Source of the DNA: an uncultured Blautia sp.
GTDB taxonomy: Bacteria; Bacillota; Clostridia; Lachnospirales; Lachnospiraceae
Direction: 5' to 3'
DNA length: 64,000 nucleotides
Assembly (NCBI GenBank): GCA_934378195.1
Contig: CAKRPO010000006.1
Span: forward strand, 1-64,000
The position numbers and the translations under genes were made by a program. The notes below the pieces were generated by a model. That model did not search any database. It worked only from the letters and a program-made list of their open reading frames with translations, and was not told the origin of the DNA. Every line of letters starts with the position of its first letter. Positions within the stretch are counted from its first letter, which is position 1. Shown here piece after piece: positions 1 to 7,736 of this stretch.

Positions 1-2
1 GG

Positions 3-83
3 AAATCTGTGGAAACTGTCAGTGGAATGAAATCTGCAGTAATAAAGAGAGCAGATGGAAAAAATAATGTTTTAGGTTCATAA
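3..83 (+). CDS. C-terminal end of an unidentified protein (truncated by window start)
   Basis: Frame 3 is open from the window edge to a TAA at 81-83 and encodes about 26 residues ending NNVLGS. A rho-independent terminator follows at once, as expected at the end of a gene. The stretch ETVSGMKSAV faintly recalls the (D/E)xVSGATxSS tail of FMN-binding domains, but this is far too short for an assignment. The other two forward frames also end within about 65 bases, so the frame choice rests mainly on the position of the terminator. Confidence 0.35.
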   Translation, partial: KSVETVSGMKSAVIKRADGKNNVLGS

Positions 84-84
84 G

Positions 85-134
85 AAAAAGATGTCGTACG
101 ACCATCAGAAATGATGCGTTGCGACATCTTTTTT
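85..134. terminator. Bidirectional rho-independent terminator
   Basis: The arms AAAAAGATGTCG and CGACATCTTTTTT form a stem around a loop of about 25 nt, with an A-run on the left and a T-run on the right. It lies between the + strand gene end at 83 and the end of the minus-strand MFS gene at 143, so it can serve both convergent genes. Confidence 0.75.
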
Positions 135-142
135 GCATTAGA

Positions 143-1330
143 TTATTTAACAGGCGTCCGTTCTGCTGACAAGAATACAATGACTGCTCCGATGACGACA
201 GAAATCACTGAAAAGATAAGCATGGCATTTACTCCGGAGATATCAATGAGTGCACCGCCGATAAAAGCTGCGGCAACACTTCCAAGTGTATAGGTCATAG
301 TAAAATAAGCCTGGCCTTTGATGACGTCTTCTTTTTCCATGATGATATTGACATAATAGACAGATACCACTGTCATCAGTCCCCATCCCAGCATCTGAAG
401 CGTCTGTACGCTATAGTAGGTCAGGACATTCGGGGCCAGAAGCGATCCAATTGCCTTAATAGCATAAAAAATACCGGATATACGAAGCAGGATATCACAT
501 CGGATCTTTCGGACGATAAAACTGAAAAGAAAGAGGGTAGGAAGTTCGCACATGGCCGCAATAGCGGTTGCTGTTCCCATCTGAGCACTTCCACCACCTT
601 TGCTTTCAATGATCTGGTATGTAAAATTATTTAAGAGGACATGACTTACATAAATAAAAATACAGCCAAGAAGTACCAGGGAAAAACGTTTATATTTTCG
701 AAAAAATACAAGAGGATTGGAACTGTTGGAAGCAGTCTGGGATTTTGGGGCAGTTGATGCCACAACTTTGGTAAATGGAAACAGTGCAACGACTCCGGTC
801 AGAGACAGCGTGATCAGCATGACAAAAATCGGGACAGCAGAAGCTCCAGTCCAGCTGGTTACAATTCCAAGGACATAGGATAAGCCGGCATATGCGACAG
901 ACCCCATTCCGCGGGCCAGGCCGAAATTAAGATTGTTTCCCTGATTGATGCTTTCCATGCCAAGGGCACTTATAAATGGTGTCAGAATCTGGAGCAGGGC
1001 AATGCTGCATCCATAAAGAAGTCCGATGACTGTCGGAATCTGCACGAAGAGCAGCAGGATTCCAAAAATCAGCTGAAGAAGCAGGAGCAGCTGCATAAGC
1101 TTTTTCAGGGAAGGACTTTGGGGGTGATCGGCATAGCTGGCAAGGACAGGCTGAAGAATCGCGGAAATGATACCTGCGACAGCGATGATGATTCCAATCT
1201 CTGTGTTGGAAAAGTCTTTTGCGAGGAGATAATAACCGGAATATCCCATGATCGCAGCAAAATTCATCCAGTAGAGTCCCTGGATAAATGCATAAAATAC
1301 TGTGAGATTTTTACTTTTGACAGATGGCAT
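143..1330 (-). CDS. MFS transporter, nucleoside/oligosaccharide:H+ symporter-like
   Basis: This 395-residue protein has about 12 hydrophobic segments and belongs to the major facilitator superfamily. Features seen include the N-terminal YWMNFAAIMGYSGYYLLAKDF segment, loop SYADHPQSPSLKKL after TM2, and a late segment with GQAYFTMTYTLGSVAAAFIGG. The overall pattern resembles the MFS_1-like/LacY-NupG group. The substrate cannot be read from the sequence. The start at 1330 (MPSVKSKNL) is chosen because AAAGGAG lies 8-9 nt upstream; the open frame extends further to 1396 but without a ribosome site. It is convergent with the gene ending at 83 and divergent from the flavin reductase gene. Confidence 0.8.
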   Translation of the reverse strand: MPSVKSKNLTVFYAFIQGLYWMNFAAIMGYSGYYLLAKDFSNTEIGIIIAVAGIISAILQPVLASYADHPQSPSLKKLMQLLLLLQLIFGILLLFVQIPTVIGLLYGCSIALLQILTPFISALGMESINQGNNLNFGLARGMGSVAYAGLSYVLGIVTSWTGASAVPIFVMLITLSLTGVVALFPFTKVVASTAPKSQTASNSSNPLVFFRKYKRFSLVLLGCIFIYVSHVLLNNFTYQIIESKGGGSAQMGTATAIAAMCELPTLFLFSFIVRKIRCDILLRISGIFYAIKAIGSLLAPNVLTYYSVQTLQMLGWGLMTVVSVYYVNIIMEKEDVIKGQAYFTMTYTLGSVAAAFIGGALIDISGVNAMLIFSVISVVIGAVIVFLSAERTPVK

Positions 1331-1478
1331 GATCGTGAATGCTCCTTTGTATAAATTATCTTTATTATACATGCAAACAGGGGAGTGATAAAGCACAAAA
1401 TACTTGCGGATTCGCTTTTTTTATCTTAAGATAAAAGACAGAAAAAATACTTGTACGCGAACAGGAGGAAATGCATTC

Positions 1479-2015
1479 ATGAAGAAAAAAATAGACGTAT
1501 TTGAACATATGGGAGAAATCCTGAACGGAGTAAAAAACGGTGTCCTGATTACGAGTAAAGCAGATGACAGAGTGAACTCCATGACGATTTCCTGGGGAAC
1601 TGTCGGAGTAGAATGGGGCAGACCAATTTTTGTTACATTTATCAGAGAAAACCGTTTTACCAGAAGTCTTCTTGAAAAAAACGGGGAATTTACTGTTAAC
1701 ATTCCAATAGATGACAGTGCAAAGAAAATTCTTGGTTTCTGTGGTTCCAAATCCGGAAGAGATATTGATAAGGCAAAAGAGATCGGTCTGACATACGAGG
1801 ATTCGGAAATGATCTCTGTACCGGGTCTAAAAGAACTTCCTCTGACTCTGGAGTGCAAAGTGGTTTACAAACAGAAACAGGATATGGCAGCCATGACAGA
1901 AGAAAACAGAGCCAAATTTTATCCACAGGATGTAGACAGCCTGTCTACAGGAGCAAACAAAGACACACATGTGGCATATTATGGAGAGATTGTAAATGCA
2001 TATGTAATCGAATAA
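1479..2015 (+). CDS. Flavin reductase-like domain protein (FMN-binding split barrel)
   Basis: This 178-residue protein fits the flavin reductase-like FMN-binding split-barrel family. It starts with a region ending NGVLITSKADD, followed by NSMTISWGTVGVEWGRPIFVTFIREN, the usual FMN-contact stretch, then FTVNIP and GFCGSKSGRDIDKAK. The family includes NAD(P)H:flavin oxidoreductases and FMN-binding proteins of anaerobes; the electron donor and partner are unknown here. The start at 1479 follows ACAGGAGG with good spacing; the same frame is open further upstream without a ribosome site. It is monocistronic, with a hairpin about 80 nt after the stop. Confidence 0.85.
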   Translation: MKKKIDVFEHMGEILNGVKNGVLITSKADDRVNSMTISWGTVGVEWGRPIFVTFIRENRFTRSLLEKNGEFTVNIPIDDSAKKILGFCGSKSGRDIDKAKEIGLTYEDSEMISVPGLKELPLTLECKVVYKQKQDMAAMTEENRAKFYPQDVDSLSTGANKDTHVAYYGEIVNAYVIE

Positions 2016-2091
2016 ATAATAGAAATAACATGAAGGCAGCTCCCCGGAGACGGGGGTTATTATGGATAACTTAATAATATTTATAAAAATT

Positions 2092-2130
2092 CAAACAACC
2101 GGTCAGGCATTTTTCCTTACCGGTTGTTTG
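2092..2130 (+). terminator. Hairpin after the flavin reductase gene
   Basis: A perfect 12-bp inverted repeat, CAAACAACCGGT / ACCGGTTGTTTG, encloses a 15-nt loop. The following bases are T-rich but not a clean T-run, so termination is likely but not certain. Confidence 0.6.
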
Positions 2131-2188
2131 TTGATCATTTCTTATTTTCCTTACGAAAGTGTTCTGTAAGTTCGTAGAGAATCTTTAT

Positions 2189-2228
2189 CTGTTCACTGGC
2201 AGTATCCTACTATGAACGGAGTGAACAG
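2189..2228. repeat. Short member of the CTGTTCAC...GTGAACAG repeat family
   Basis: CTGTTCAC (2189-2196) and GTGAACAG (2221-2228) are inverted ends around 24 nt. The right part, TGAACGGAGTGAACAGTAA, recurs at 45228-45246, where a longer 143-bp version of the element lies. It sits in the leader region of cotJA. The rest of 2016-2313 holds only the hairpin above and no recognisable gene. Confidence 0.55.
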
Positions 2229-2313
2229 TAAAGAATGATCAGATATGAGCACCATTCGTTATTTCTGTCATAAAATATAGAGACACATTTTTTGTGACAG
2301 AAAGGATTTGTTC

Positions 2314-2646
2314 ATGGAAAATTATCAGATGAATCGTCCATGCGGCCGTCCATATCAGGCAACGTGTGGAATGGCCAAAGAGATGATGTCCGGGCAGCAG
2401 TGTTCCTGCCGGAATAATTCCAGAAATCAGGCATCAAAACCATCTCCATGCCCCTGCCATCTTCCGGATGCCAAGACAAGAGATGCTGAGATGTATACGC
2501 ATATTGACCAGATGGAAGCCACTATGGCATATGTTCCGTGTCAGAAATTTACGACCACATATGATCTTGGCTACGCCCTGAAAGTCGGGACTGTTTTTCC
2601 GCAGCTTTGCAAACCGTTCTGTGGAAAGCGAGGTGGCCGGCGATGA
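2314..2646 (+). CDS. cotJA: Spore coat protein CotJA
   Basis: This 110-residue protein has a Cys-, Pro- and Asn-rich N-terminal half (CGRPYQATCGM, CSCRNNSRNQ, SPCPCHLP). It ends in the conserved CotJA segment, AYVPCQKFTTTYDLGYALKVGTVFPQLCKPF. CotJA helps assemble CotJC into the inner spore coat. The N-terminal extension is longer than in the compact B. subtilis protein. ATG 2314 is preferred over the in-frame TTG at 2308 because AGAAAGGA lies 8 nt before the ATG and only 2 nt before the TTG. Its stop overlaps the start of cotJB (ATGA), giving a cotJABC operon. Confidence 0.88.
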   Translation: MENYQMNRPCGRPYQATCGMAKEMMSGQQCSCRNNSRNQASKPSPCPCHLPDAKTRDAEMYTHIDQMEATMAYVPCQKFTTTYDLGYALKVGTVFPQLCKPFCGKRGGRR

Positions 2647-2927
2647 TGTATCGTAACCAGTGTACTGCACGAGAAAAATTGATGGATCGAATCAATGAAG
2701 TCGGTTTTGCAGTAAATGATATCCTGCTTTATCTGGATACACATCCGTGCTGCGAAGAAGCTATTTCCTTTTATCAGGAATGTGAGCAGGAGCGTCAGAA
2801 ACTGCTGAAGGAATATGCACAGTGCTATGGACCGCTGACCGTAGATGCTGCACTGGAGTCCGGCGGTGATACATGGAAATGGGTACAACAGCCATTTCCA
2901 TGGGAAACGGAAGGAGGCTGCAGATAG
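2643..2927 (+). CDS. cotJB: Spore coat protein CotJB
   Basis: This 94-residue protein matches the CotJB family: an N-terminal helix with REKLMDRINEVGFAVNDILLYLDTHP, then ISFYQECEQERQKLLKEYAQCYGPLT, and the C-terminal DTWKWVQQPFPWE. CotJB acts with CotJA and CotJC in spore coat assembly. Its ATG overlaps the stop of cotJA by 4 nt, implying translational coupling, and cotJC follows after 3 nt. The frame is open further upstream, but that part overlaps cotJA and is not used. Confidence 0.9.
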   Translation: MMYRNQCTAREKLMDRINEVGFAVNDILLYLDTHPCCEEAISFYQECEQERQKLLKEYAQCYGPLTVDAALESGGDTWKWVQQPFPWETEGGCR

Positions 2928-2930
2928 TTT

Positions 2931-3557
2931 ATGTGGAATTATGAAAAAAGGCTTCAGTATCCGGTAAATATCAAGACCCCGAACGCCAAGATCGCACAGT
3001 TTATTATGAGCCAATATGGTGGCCCGGATGGTGAGATTGGCGCGTCCATGCGCTATCTTTCTCAGCGATTCACCATGCCAAACCGTATGGCAATGGCAGT
3101 GTTGAATGACATTGGTACCGAGGAACTGGCACATTTGGAAATGGTCTCTACGATCGTTCATCAGCTAACCAAAGACCTCTCTATGGAAGAAATCGAAAAG
3201 AGTGGTTTCGGGCCGTACTATATTGACCACACAGTTGGTGTATGGCCACAGGCAGCAGGCGGAGTTCCATTTAATGCATGTGAATTCCAGAGCAAGGGCG
3301 ATCCGATCACAGATCTGTTCGAAAACCTTGCTGCAGAACAGAAAGCCCGTGCAACTTACGACAATATTCTCCGTGTTGTCCGTGACATTCCGGAAATCGC
3401 GGATCCGATTCGCTTCCTTCGTGCGAGAGAAGTCGTTCATTTCCAGCGTTTCGGTGAAGCACTCCGCTCAGTACAGGAACAGCTTGATGCGAAAAACTTC
3501 TACGCTTTTAATCCAAGTTTTGACTGCCCGTGTGAAGCATCCTGTAAAAATTCATAG
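2931..3557 (+). CDS. cotJC: Spore coat protein CotJC, manganese catalase family
   Basis: This 208-residue protein is of the di-manganese catalase (ferritin-like) family as found in spore coats. Metal-ligand helices are visible: GEIGASMRYLSQRF, TEELAHLEMVSTIVHQL and REVVHFQRFGEAL carry the expected Glu and Glu-x-x-His residues. The family decomposes peroxide, and CotJC is a structural coat component with possible catalase activity. It is the last gene of cotJABC, 3 nt after cotJB, and is followed by a terminator. In other Firmicutes this operon is transcribed by sigma-E in the mother cell; I could not place a convincing sigma-E promoter upstream. Confidence 0.92.
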   Translation: MWNYEKRLQYPVNIKTPNAKIAQFIMSQYGGPDGEIGASMRYLSQRFTMPNRMAMAVLNDIGTEELAHLEMVSTIVHQLTKDLSMEEIEKSGFGPYYIDHTVGVWPQAAGGVPFNACEFQSKGDPITDLFENLAAEQKARATYDNILRVVRDIPEIADPIRFLRAREVVHFQRFGEALRSVQEQLDAKNFYAFNPSFDCPCEASCKNS

Positions 3558-3577
3558 AGAACAAGCAATTCATGAGA

Positions 3578-3606
3578 CCTGGGAGCAAATGCTTCCAGGC
3601 CTTTTG
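3578..3606 (+). terminator. Rho-independent terminator of cotJABC
   Basis: CCTGGGAGCA and TGCTTCCAGG pair, with one G-T wobble, and are followed by a T-rich CCTTTT. Confidence 0.75.
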
Positions 3607-3609
3607 AAA

Positions 3610-3638
3610 TTTACAATTTTTACCATACATGTTATTAT
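3610..3638 (+). promoter_or_regulatory. Candidate sigma-A promoter for the NhaC-type antiporter gene
   Basis: TTTACA (3610-3615) and TATTAT (3633-3638) are separated by 17 nt, 35 nt before the ATG. No operator-like palindrome was seen around it. Confidence 0.5.
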
Positions 3639-3672
3639 GATAGCACATTAAAATGCGAAAGGAAAAACAACC

Positions 3673-4968
3673 ATGGAATTTCTGACACTGGGAATTTTCT
3701 GTGCATTACTTATTTTGTGCATTATGACAGGAAAATCTATTTTATATGCACTTCTGGCAGGATTTATTTTGTTCAGTCTGTATGGAAAGCGAAAAGGTTA
3801 TGCCTGGAAGCAGATTGGTAGAATGGCCGTGCAGGGGATTGGGAAAGTAAAAAACATTCTGATCACATTTGTTCTGATTGGGATGCTCACTGCAATATGG
3901 AGACAGGCCGGGACGATTCCGGCAGTCATCTGTTATACAGTGCATTTCATTAAGCCTTCGACATTCCTTTTGATGACTTTTCTTTTGAATTGTCTGATTT
4001 CTGTATTGACGGGAACAGCTCTTGGAACAGCGGCAACCATTGGTGTTGTATGTGCAACGATGGCTTCAGCACTGGGAATCCAGCCATGGATGACCGGCGG
4101 AGCAATTTTGTCCGGTGTATATTTTGGAGACCGATGTTCCCCGGTATCTACAAGTGCCTTGCTTGTAGCGGAACTGACAGAGACCAGTATTTATGACAAC
4201 ATAAAAAACATGATAAAAAGTGCGGTCGTGCCATTTGTTCTTACCTGTATGGTCTACCTGATTATCAGTATGCAGCTTCATGGAAAGACAAAGATGCCGG
4301 ATCTGGTACAGATCTTCAGAGGGGAATTTCAGATCAGCTGGCTGACACTTTTACCGGCAGCTGTGATACTTATATTATCCGTGATGCAGGCAGGCGTTAA
4401 GATAGCCATGCTTGCGAGTATTGTTACAGCGATTCCAATCTGCATGACTGTGCAGCATATGCCGGTGAGTGAACTGCCGCAGCTTCTTCTGACAGGTTAT
4501 CACTGTACAGAACCGACAGTGGCAGCAATGTTGAATGGCGGCGGTATTACATCTATGTTAAAAGTAGGTGCGATCGTCTGCATTTCTTCCTCTTATTCCG
4601 GTATTTTTCAAAAGACAGGAATCCTGGATGGGATTCAGAAAATGGTCCATGCACTTGCGGCAAAAACAAAACCATATGTGGCAGTTCTTATCACAGCAAT
4701 CCTGACCAGTGTCGTTGCCTGCAATCAGACGCTGGCAATCATGTTGACAGATCAGCTCTGTCGTAAGGTAGAGCCGGATAAACTTCGGTTTGCAAATGAT
4801 CTGGAGGACAGTGCGGTGATCATAGCACCATTGGTTCCGTGGTCGATCGCATGTGCAGTGCCGTTGACTGCAGCAGGAGCACCCGGATACAGTGTTCTTT
4901 TTGCTTTATTCTTATATCTACTGCCATTGTGTGACCTTGTTTTGGTCAGATCGGATAGAAAAGACTGA
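3673..4968 (+). CDS. Na+/H+ antiporter, NhaC family
   Basis: This 431-residue polytopic membrane protein has about 10-12 hydrophobic segments. It carries the NhaC-family signatures GTALGTAATIGVVC (about 116-129) and GVYFGDRCSPVSTSALLVAELT (about 149-170), with a second inverted-repeat-like segment around MLNGGGITSM and VVACNQTLAIMLTDQL. The family exchanges Na+ for protons or, in some members, malate or amino acids for Na+/lactate, so the substrate is not certain. AAAGGA lies upstream of the ATG. It appears monocistronic and has no evident link to the B12 locus that follows. Confidence 0.85.
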   Translation: MEFLTLGIFCALLILCIMTGKSILYALLAGFILFSLYGKRKGYAWKQIGRMAVQGIGKVKNILITFVLIGMLTAIWRQAGTIPAVICYTVHFIKPSTFLLMTFLLNCLISVLTGTALGTAATIGVVCATMASALGIQPWMTGGAILSGVYFGDRCSPVSTSALLVAELTETSIYDNIKNMIKSAVVPFVLTCMVYLIISMQLHGKTKMPDLVQIFRGEFQISWLTLLPAAVILILSVMQAGVKIAMLASIVTAIPICMTVQHMPVSELPQLLLTGYHCTEPTVAAMLNGGGITSMLKVGAIVCISSSYSGIFQKTGILDGIQKMVHALAAKTKPYVAVLITAILTSVVACNQTLAIMLTDQLCRKVEPDKLRFANDLEDSAVIIAPLVPWSIACAVPLTAAGAPGYSVLFALFLYLLPLCDLVLVRSDRKD

Positions 4969-4997
4969 TATTTATTGTCAAAAAAGTATCAGCCCTC

Positions 4998-5026
4998 TTG
5001 TAAAATGACAAAAATAGTGATATTCT
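4998..5026 (+). promoter_or_regulatory. Candidate promoter for the first B12 riboswitch transcript
   Basis: TTGTAA (4998-5003), a 17-nt spacer and TATTCT (5021-5026) lie about 25 nt before the start of the riboswitch fold. Confidence 0.5.
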
Positions 5027-5049
5027 GTAAGAAATTGAATAATAAAAAT

Positions 5050-5235
5050 AACAGGTGCTGATCTTATATATCAATAATTATCAGTTAAAAGGGAAACAGG
5101 TGTAAGTCCTGTACGATCTCGTCACTGTAAGCAGGTAATGTGGAGTCATGTGCATGTGCACAGTCACTGGGAGACTGGGAAGACGATTTCTGCGTGAGGA
5201 TCTGTGAGTCAGGAAACCTGCCTGCTATTGGTACG
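5050..5235 (+). ncRNA. Cobalamin riboswitch 1
   Basis: The stretch carries the hallmarks of the cobalamin (B12) element: GGTGC near 5053, GGGAAACAGGTGTAAGTCCTG around 5091-5110, GTCACTGTAAGC at 5121-5132, AGTCACTGGGAGACTGGGAA around 5162-5181, and the distal AGTCAGGAAACCTGCC at 5207-5222. It precedes the secreted cobaltochelatase gene on the same strand. I see no clear terminator or ribosome-site-sequestering arm between it and the ATG at 5578. Instead a 176-bp repeat occupies most of the 340-nt gap. The boundaries are approximate. Confidence 0.93.
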
Positions 5236-5314
5236 GGGATTTTATATTCCGGATCACGAGTAATTGGTTGTACCATAATCCAGAAATTCTTAGCCCGGCA
5301 AGAGTTTTTTTTAT

Positions 5315-5490
5315 GTAATAGGAAATTACTCCGTAATGTTCCTATTACATAAAAACGCTCCGCGAGGATGCGACCAGATGCATTTAGAATATGTCTGCTA
5401 AAGCAGACTGCATCTGGCGCGCAAAGCGCAGCAAGTCCCTCAAAGATTGAGGGATTCAGGGAGCTTGAAGCGGACTTGTTCGCTTTGTTC
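5315..5490. repeat. 176-bp multi-hairpin repeat, copy 1
   Basis: This block matches 7737-7912 base for base except for about a dozen positions, with equal length. It is a string of inverted repeats: GTAATAGGAAATTAC / GTAATGTTCCTATTAC, CCAGATGCA / TGCATCTGG enclosing GTCTGCTAAAGCAGAC, CCCTCAAAGATTGAGGG, and AAGCGGACTTGTTCGCTT. Differences fall mostly in loops or are compensated, which suggests the RNA or DNA fold is maintained. It lies between riboswitch 1 and cbiK, so it is probably in the leader RNA. The 8-bp direct repeat GCCCGGCA flanks it (5293-5300 and 5509-5516). Confidence 0.85.
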
Positions 5491-5577
5491 CTTTATTTGC
5501 AAAAAGCTGCCCGGCATAATCCGTACTTTGTTATTCATTTTAAAATTCTATGTAATACAGGTACAGGAGGAAAAAAC

Positions 5578-6912
5578 ATGAAAAACAAAATCGTAAAAGC
5601 AATGGCACTGGCAATGACAGTAGCAACCATCACAATGATGGGTTCTGCAAGCATCTACGCAGCTGATGATGCTGCTGAGACAGCAACAGAAGAAACGGCA
5701 GATGACGCAGAAGCAACGGACGGAGAAGAAGCTTCTGATGACCAGGCAGCAGCAGACAATGTTGCAGCATTGATTGATAAGATTTATGTTCAGGAAAGAA
5801 ACGACACAACTGATGAAGACTGTAAGGCAGCCAAAGAAGCATGGGATGCTCTGACAGATGCTCAGAAAGAGCTGGTTGAAGGCGAAGAAGCAAGCCCGGA
5901 ATACTTTGGAGCAGACACAGGTGATGCTTCCAAAGATGATCCGCGTAACCAGGATGAGATTGGTGAGAACGAACTTCTTGTTGTAAGCTTCGGTACTTCT
6001 TTCAACGACAGCCGTGCACAGGATATCAAAGGAATTGAAGATGCTCTGGCAGCAGCTTATCCGGACTGGTCCGTAAGACGTGCATTTACAGCACAGATCA
6101 TCATCAACCATGTAGAAGCAAGAGATGATGAAGTAATCGACAATATGCAGCAGGCTCTCGACCGTGCAGTAGCAAATGGTGTTAAGAACCTCGTTGTTCA
6201 GCCTACACATCTGATGCATGGAGCTGAATACGATGAGATGACAGAAGCAATCGATGAATATAAGGATAAATTTGAATCTGTTGCAATCGCAGAGCCAATG
6301 CTTGGCGAAGTTGGTGAAGATGCTACCGTGATCAACGATGACAAGAAAGCAGTTGCACAGGCTATTACAGATGAAGCTTGCAAGACAGCAGGATATGACA
6401 GCATGGAAGCTGCTGCAGAAGATGGAACTGCATTTGTATTCATGGGACATGGTACTTCTCATACAGCAAATGTAACATACGATCAGATGCAGACACAGAT
6501 GGAAGATCTTGGATTTACAAATGCTTTCATCGGAACTGTTGAAGGAGAACCGGAAGACACAGCATGCGAAGAAGTTATTGCAAAAGTAAAAGATGCAGGA
6601 TTCAAGAAAGTTGTTCTTCGTCCACTTATGGTTGTAGCTGGTGACCATGCAAACAACGATATGGCTGGTGATGATGACGATTCCTGGAAGAGTCAGTTTG
6701 AGGCTTCCGGAGCATTTGACAGCGTTGACTGCCAGATCGAAGGTCTTGGAAGAGTTGCAGCTGTAGAAGATCTGTATGTAGCACATACAAAAGCAGCAAT
6801 TGATTCTCTGGGAAGTGCTGACGCAGCAGAAGAAACAACAGATGACAGTGCAGAAGCAACAGATGATGCAGCTGATGGAGCAGAAGAAACTACCGAAGAA
6901 GCTGCAGAATAA
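5578..6912 (+). CDS. cbiK: Secreted sirohydrochlorin cobaltochelatase, CbiK family
   Basis: CbiK inserts Co2+ into sirohydrochlorin (factor II) in the anaerobic B12 pathway. This 444-residue protein has a signal peptide (1-28, ending SIYA), an acidic linker, a helical segment with AWDALTDAQKELVEG (about 86-103), then a full CbiK domain (about 130-420). Visible are LLVVSFGTSFNDSRAQDI, GAEYDEM (Glu217), VFMGHGTSH (His291) and VVAGDHANNDMAGDDDDSW (His357). These match the metal-binding Glu and two His of Salmonella CbiK. The C-terminus is an acidic tail without an anchor motif. The classic enzyme is cytoplasmic, so export is unusual; a periplasmic CbiK homologue is known in Desulfovibrio. The start follows ACAGGAGG. 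It lies under riboswitch 1 and is followed by a terminator. Confidence 0.9.
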   Translation: MKNKIVKAMALAMTVATITMMGSASIYAADDAAETATEETADDAEATDGEEASDDQAAADNVAALIDKIYVQERNDTTDEDCKAAKEAWDALTDAQKELVEGEEASPEYFGADTGDASKDDPRNQDEIGENELLVVSFGTSFNDSRAQDIKGIEDALAAAYPDWSVRRAFTAQIIINHVEARDDEVIDNMQQALDRAVANGVKNLVVQPTHLMHGAEYDEMTEAIDEYKDKFESVAIAEPMLGEVGEDATVINDDKKAVAQAITDEACKTAGYDSMEAAAEDGTAFVFMGHGTSHTANVTYDQMQTQMEDLGFTNAFIGTVEGEPEDTACEEVIAKVKDAGFKKVVLRPLMVVAGDHANNDMAGDDDDSWKSQFEASGAFDSVDCQIEGLGRVAAVEDLYVAHTKAAIDSLGSADAAEETTDDSAEATDDAADGAEETTEEAAE

Positions 6913-6965
6913 TAAAACGGTACATAATTAAGCAGATAGTTTATCGTTATGTAACATAGCGGGGC

Positions 6966-6998
6966 TGCCCGGAAGGATTCAGGTCCTTCCGGGCATTT
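6966..6998 (+). terminator. Rho-independent terminator after cbiK
   Basis: A perfect 12-bp stem, TGCCCGGAAGGA / TCCTTCCGGGCA, has a 6-nt loop and is followed by TTTCC. The T-run is short, so some read-through into the next gene, 26 nt on, is plausible. Confidence 0.75.
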
Positions 6999-7023
6999 CC
7001 TGTAAAATAGGAGGATTTATATT

Positions 7024-7644
7024 ATGAAACGTTCAGTGGCAATGATGGCATGTGTATTAAGCGGAGCACTTATGATCGGCAGCTTTACCCCGGTTCTGGC
7101 AGAAACAGGAGCAAAAGCGGTTACTGCAACAGCAGCAGATTCCAAGACAAAAGATGATGCAAAAGCTGATACAACAGACAAAAAGGACGATACAGAAGAC
7201 ACAGTTCTGGAAGACGGAACTTACAGTGCGGAATTTGATACAGACAGTGGAATGTTCCATGTAAACGAAGCAAATGACGGAAAAGGAACACTGACAGTCA
7301 AAGACGGAAAGATGACTCTCCATGTAAGTCTGGCTTCCAAAAATATCGTAAACCTGTTTGTGGGAACAGCAGAGGATGCACAGAAAGACGGTGCAGAGCT
7401 CCTTCAGCCTACAACAGATACTGTTACATACAGCGATGGAATGACAGAAGAGGTTTATGGATTTGACATTCCGGTCGAAGCTATCGACAAAGAGTTTGAT
7501 CTTGCACTGATCGGAAAGAAAAATAAATGGTATGATCATAAAGTGAAAGTTACCAATCCTCAGAAAGAATCTGACGAAGTCGCAACGACAGAAGATACAA
7601 AAGATACTTCAAAAGATGAGAAAAAAGACGATTCAGAGAAATAG
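7024..7644 (+). CDS. Small secreted protein with one NEAT-like module
   Basis: This 206-residue protein has a signal peptide (1-26, ending PVLA), an acidic K/D-rich linker, one beta-rich module (about 61-180) and a charged tail. No lipobox, LPxTG or membrane anchor is present. The module begins LEDGTYSAEF and includes MFHV, LTVKDGKMTLHVSLAS, LFVGTAEDAQ, YGFDIPVEAI and ends NKWYDHKVKV. The order and the closing YDH strand resemble heme-binding NEAT domains, but the second Tyr of the usual YxxxY motif is absent. Related modules occur in the two large proteins nearby. It lies 112 nt after cbiK, beyond a terminator, with its own AGGAGG. Binding of a tetrapyrrole or corrinoid is inferred only. Confidence 0.75.
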   Translation: MKRSVAMMACVLSGALMIGSFTPVLAETGAKAVTATAADSKTKDDAKADTTDKKDDTEDTVLEDGTYSAEFDTDSGMFHVNEANDGKGTLTVKDGKMTLHVSLASKNIVNLFVGTAEDAQKDGAELLQPTTDTVTYSDGMTEEVYGFDIPVEAIDKEFDLALIGKKNKWYDHKVKVTNPQKESDEVATTEDTKDTSKDEKKDDSEK

Positions 7645-7688
7645 AAATTGTCTGCAGGCAGAATAATAAATATAAATTTAAAATAAAG

Positions 7689-7736
7689 ATATCCTGTACG
7701 GATTCCGCAGTGTGAACCCGCCAGGATATTTTTTTT
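7689..7736 (+). terminator. Rho-independent terminator
   Basis: ATATCCTG (7689-7696) and CAGGATAT (7722-7729) enclose a 25-nt loop and run into eight Ts. It ends the cbiK-NEAT-like transcript. Confidence 0.8.

Noticed and set aside
1118..1354. Short + strand open frame antisense to the MFS gene
   Set aside because: No ribosome site or recognisable motif; it is a shadow of the transporter frame.
2308..2313. TTG as start of cotJA
   Set aside because: The ribosome site AGAAAGGA ends only 2 nt before it; the ATG at 2314 has normal spacing.
5548..6786. Long open frame (412 codons) antisense to cbiK
   Set aside because: It is Cys/Phe/Ser-rich with no ribosome site and mirrors the strongly biased codons of the acidic CbiK gene on the other strand. 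CbiK motifs are clear on the + strand.
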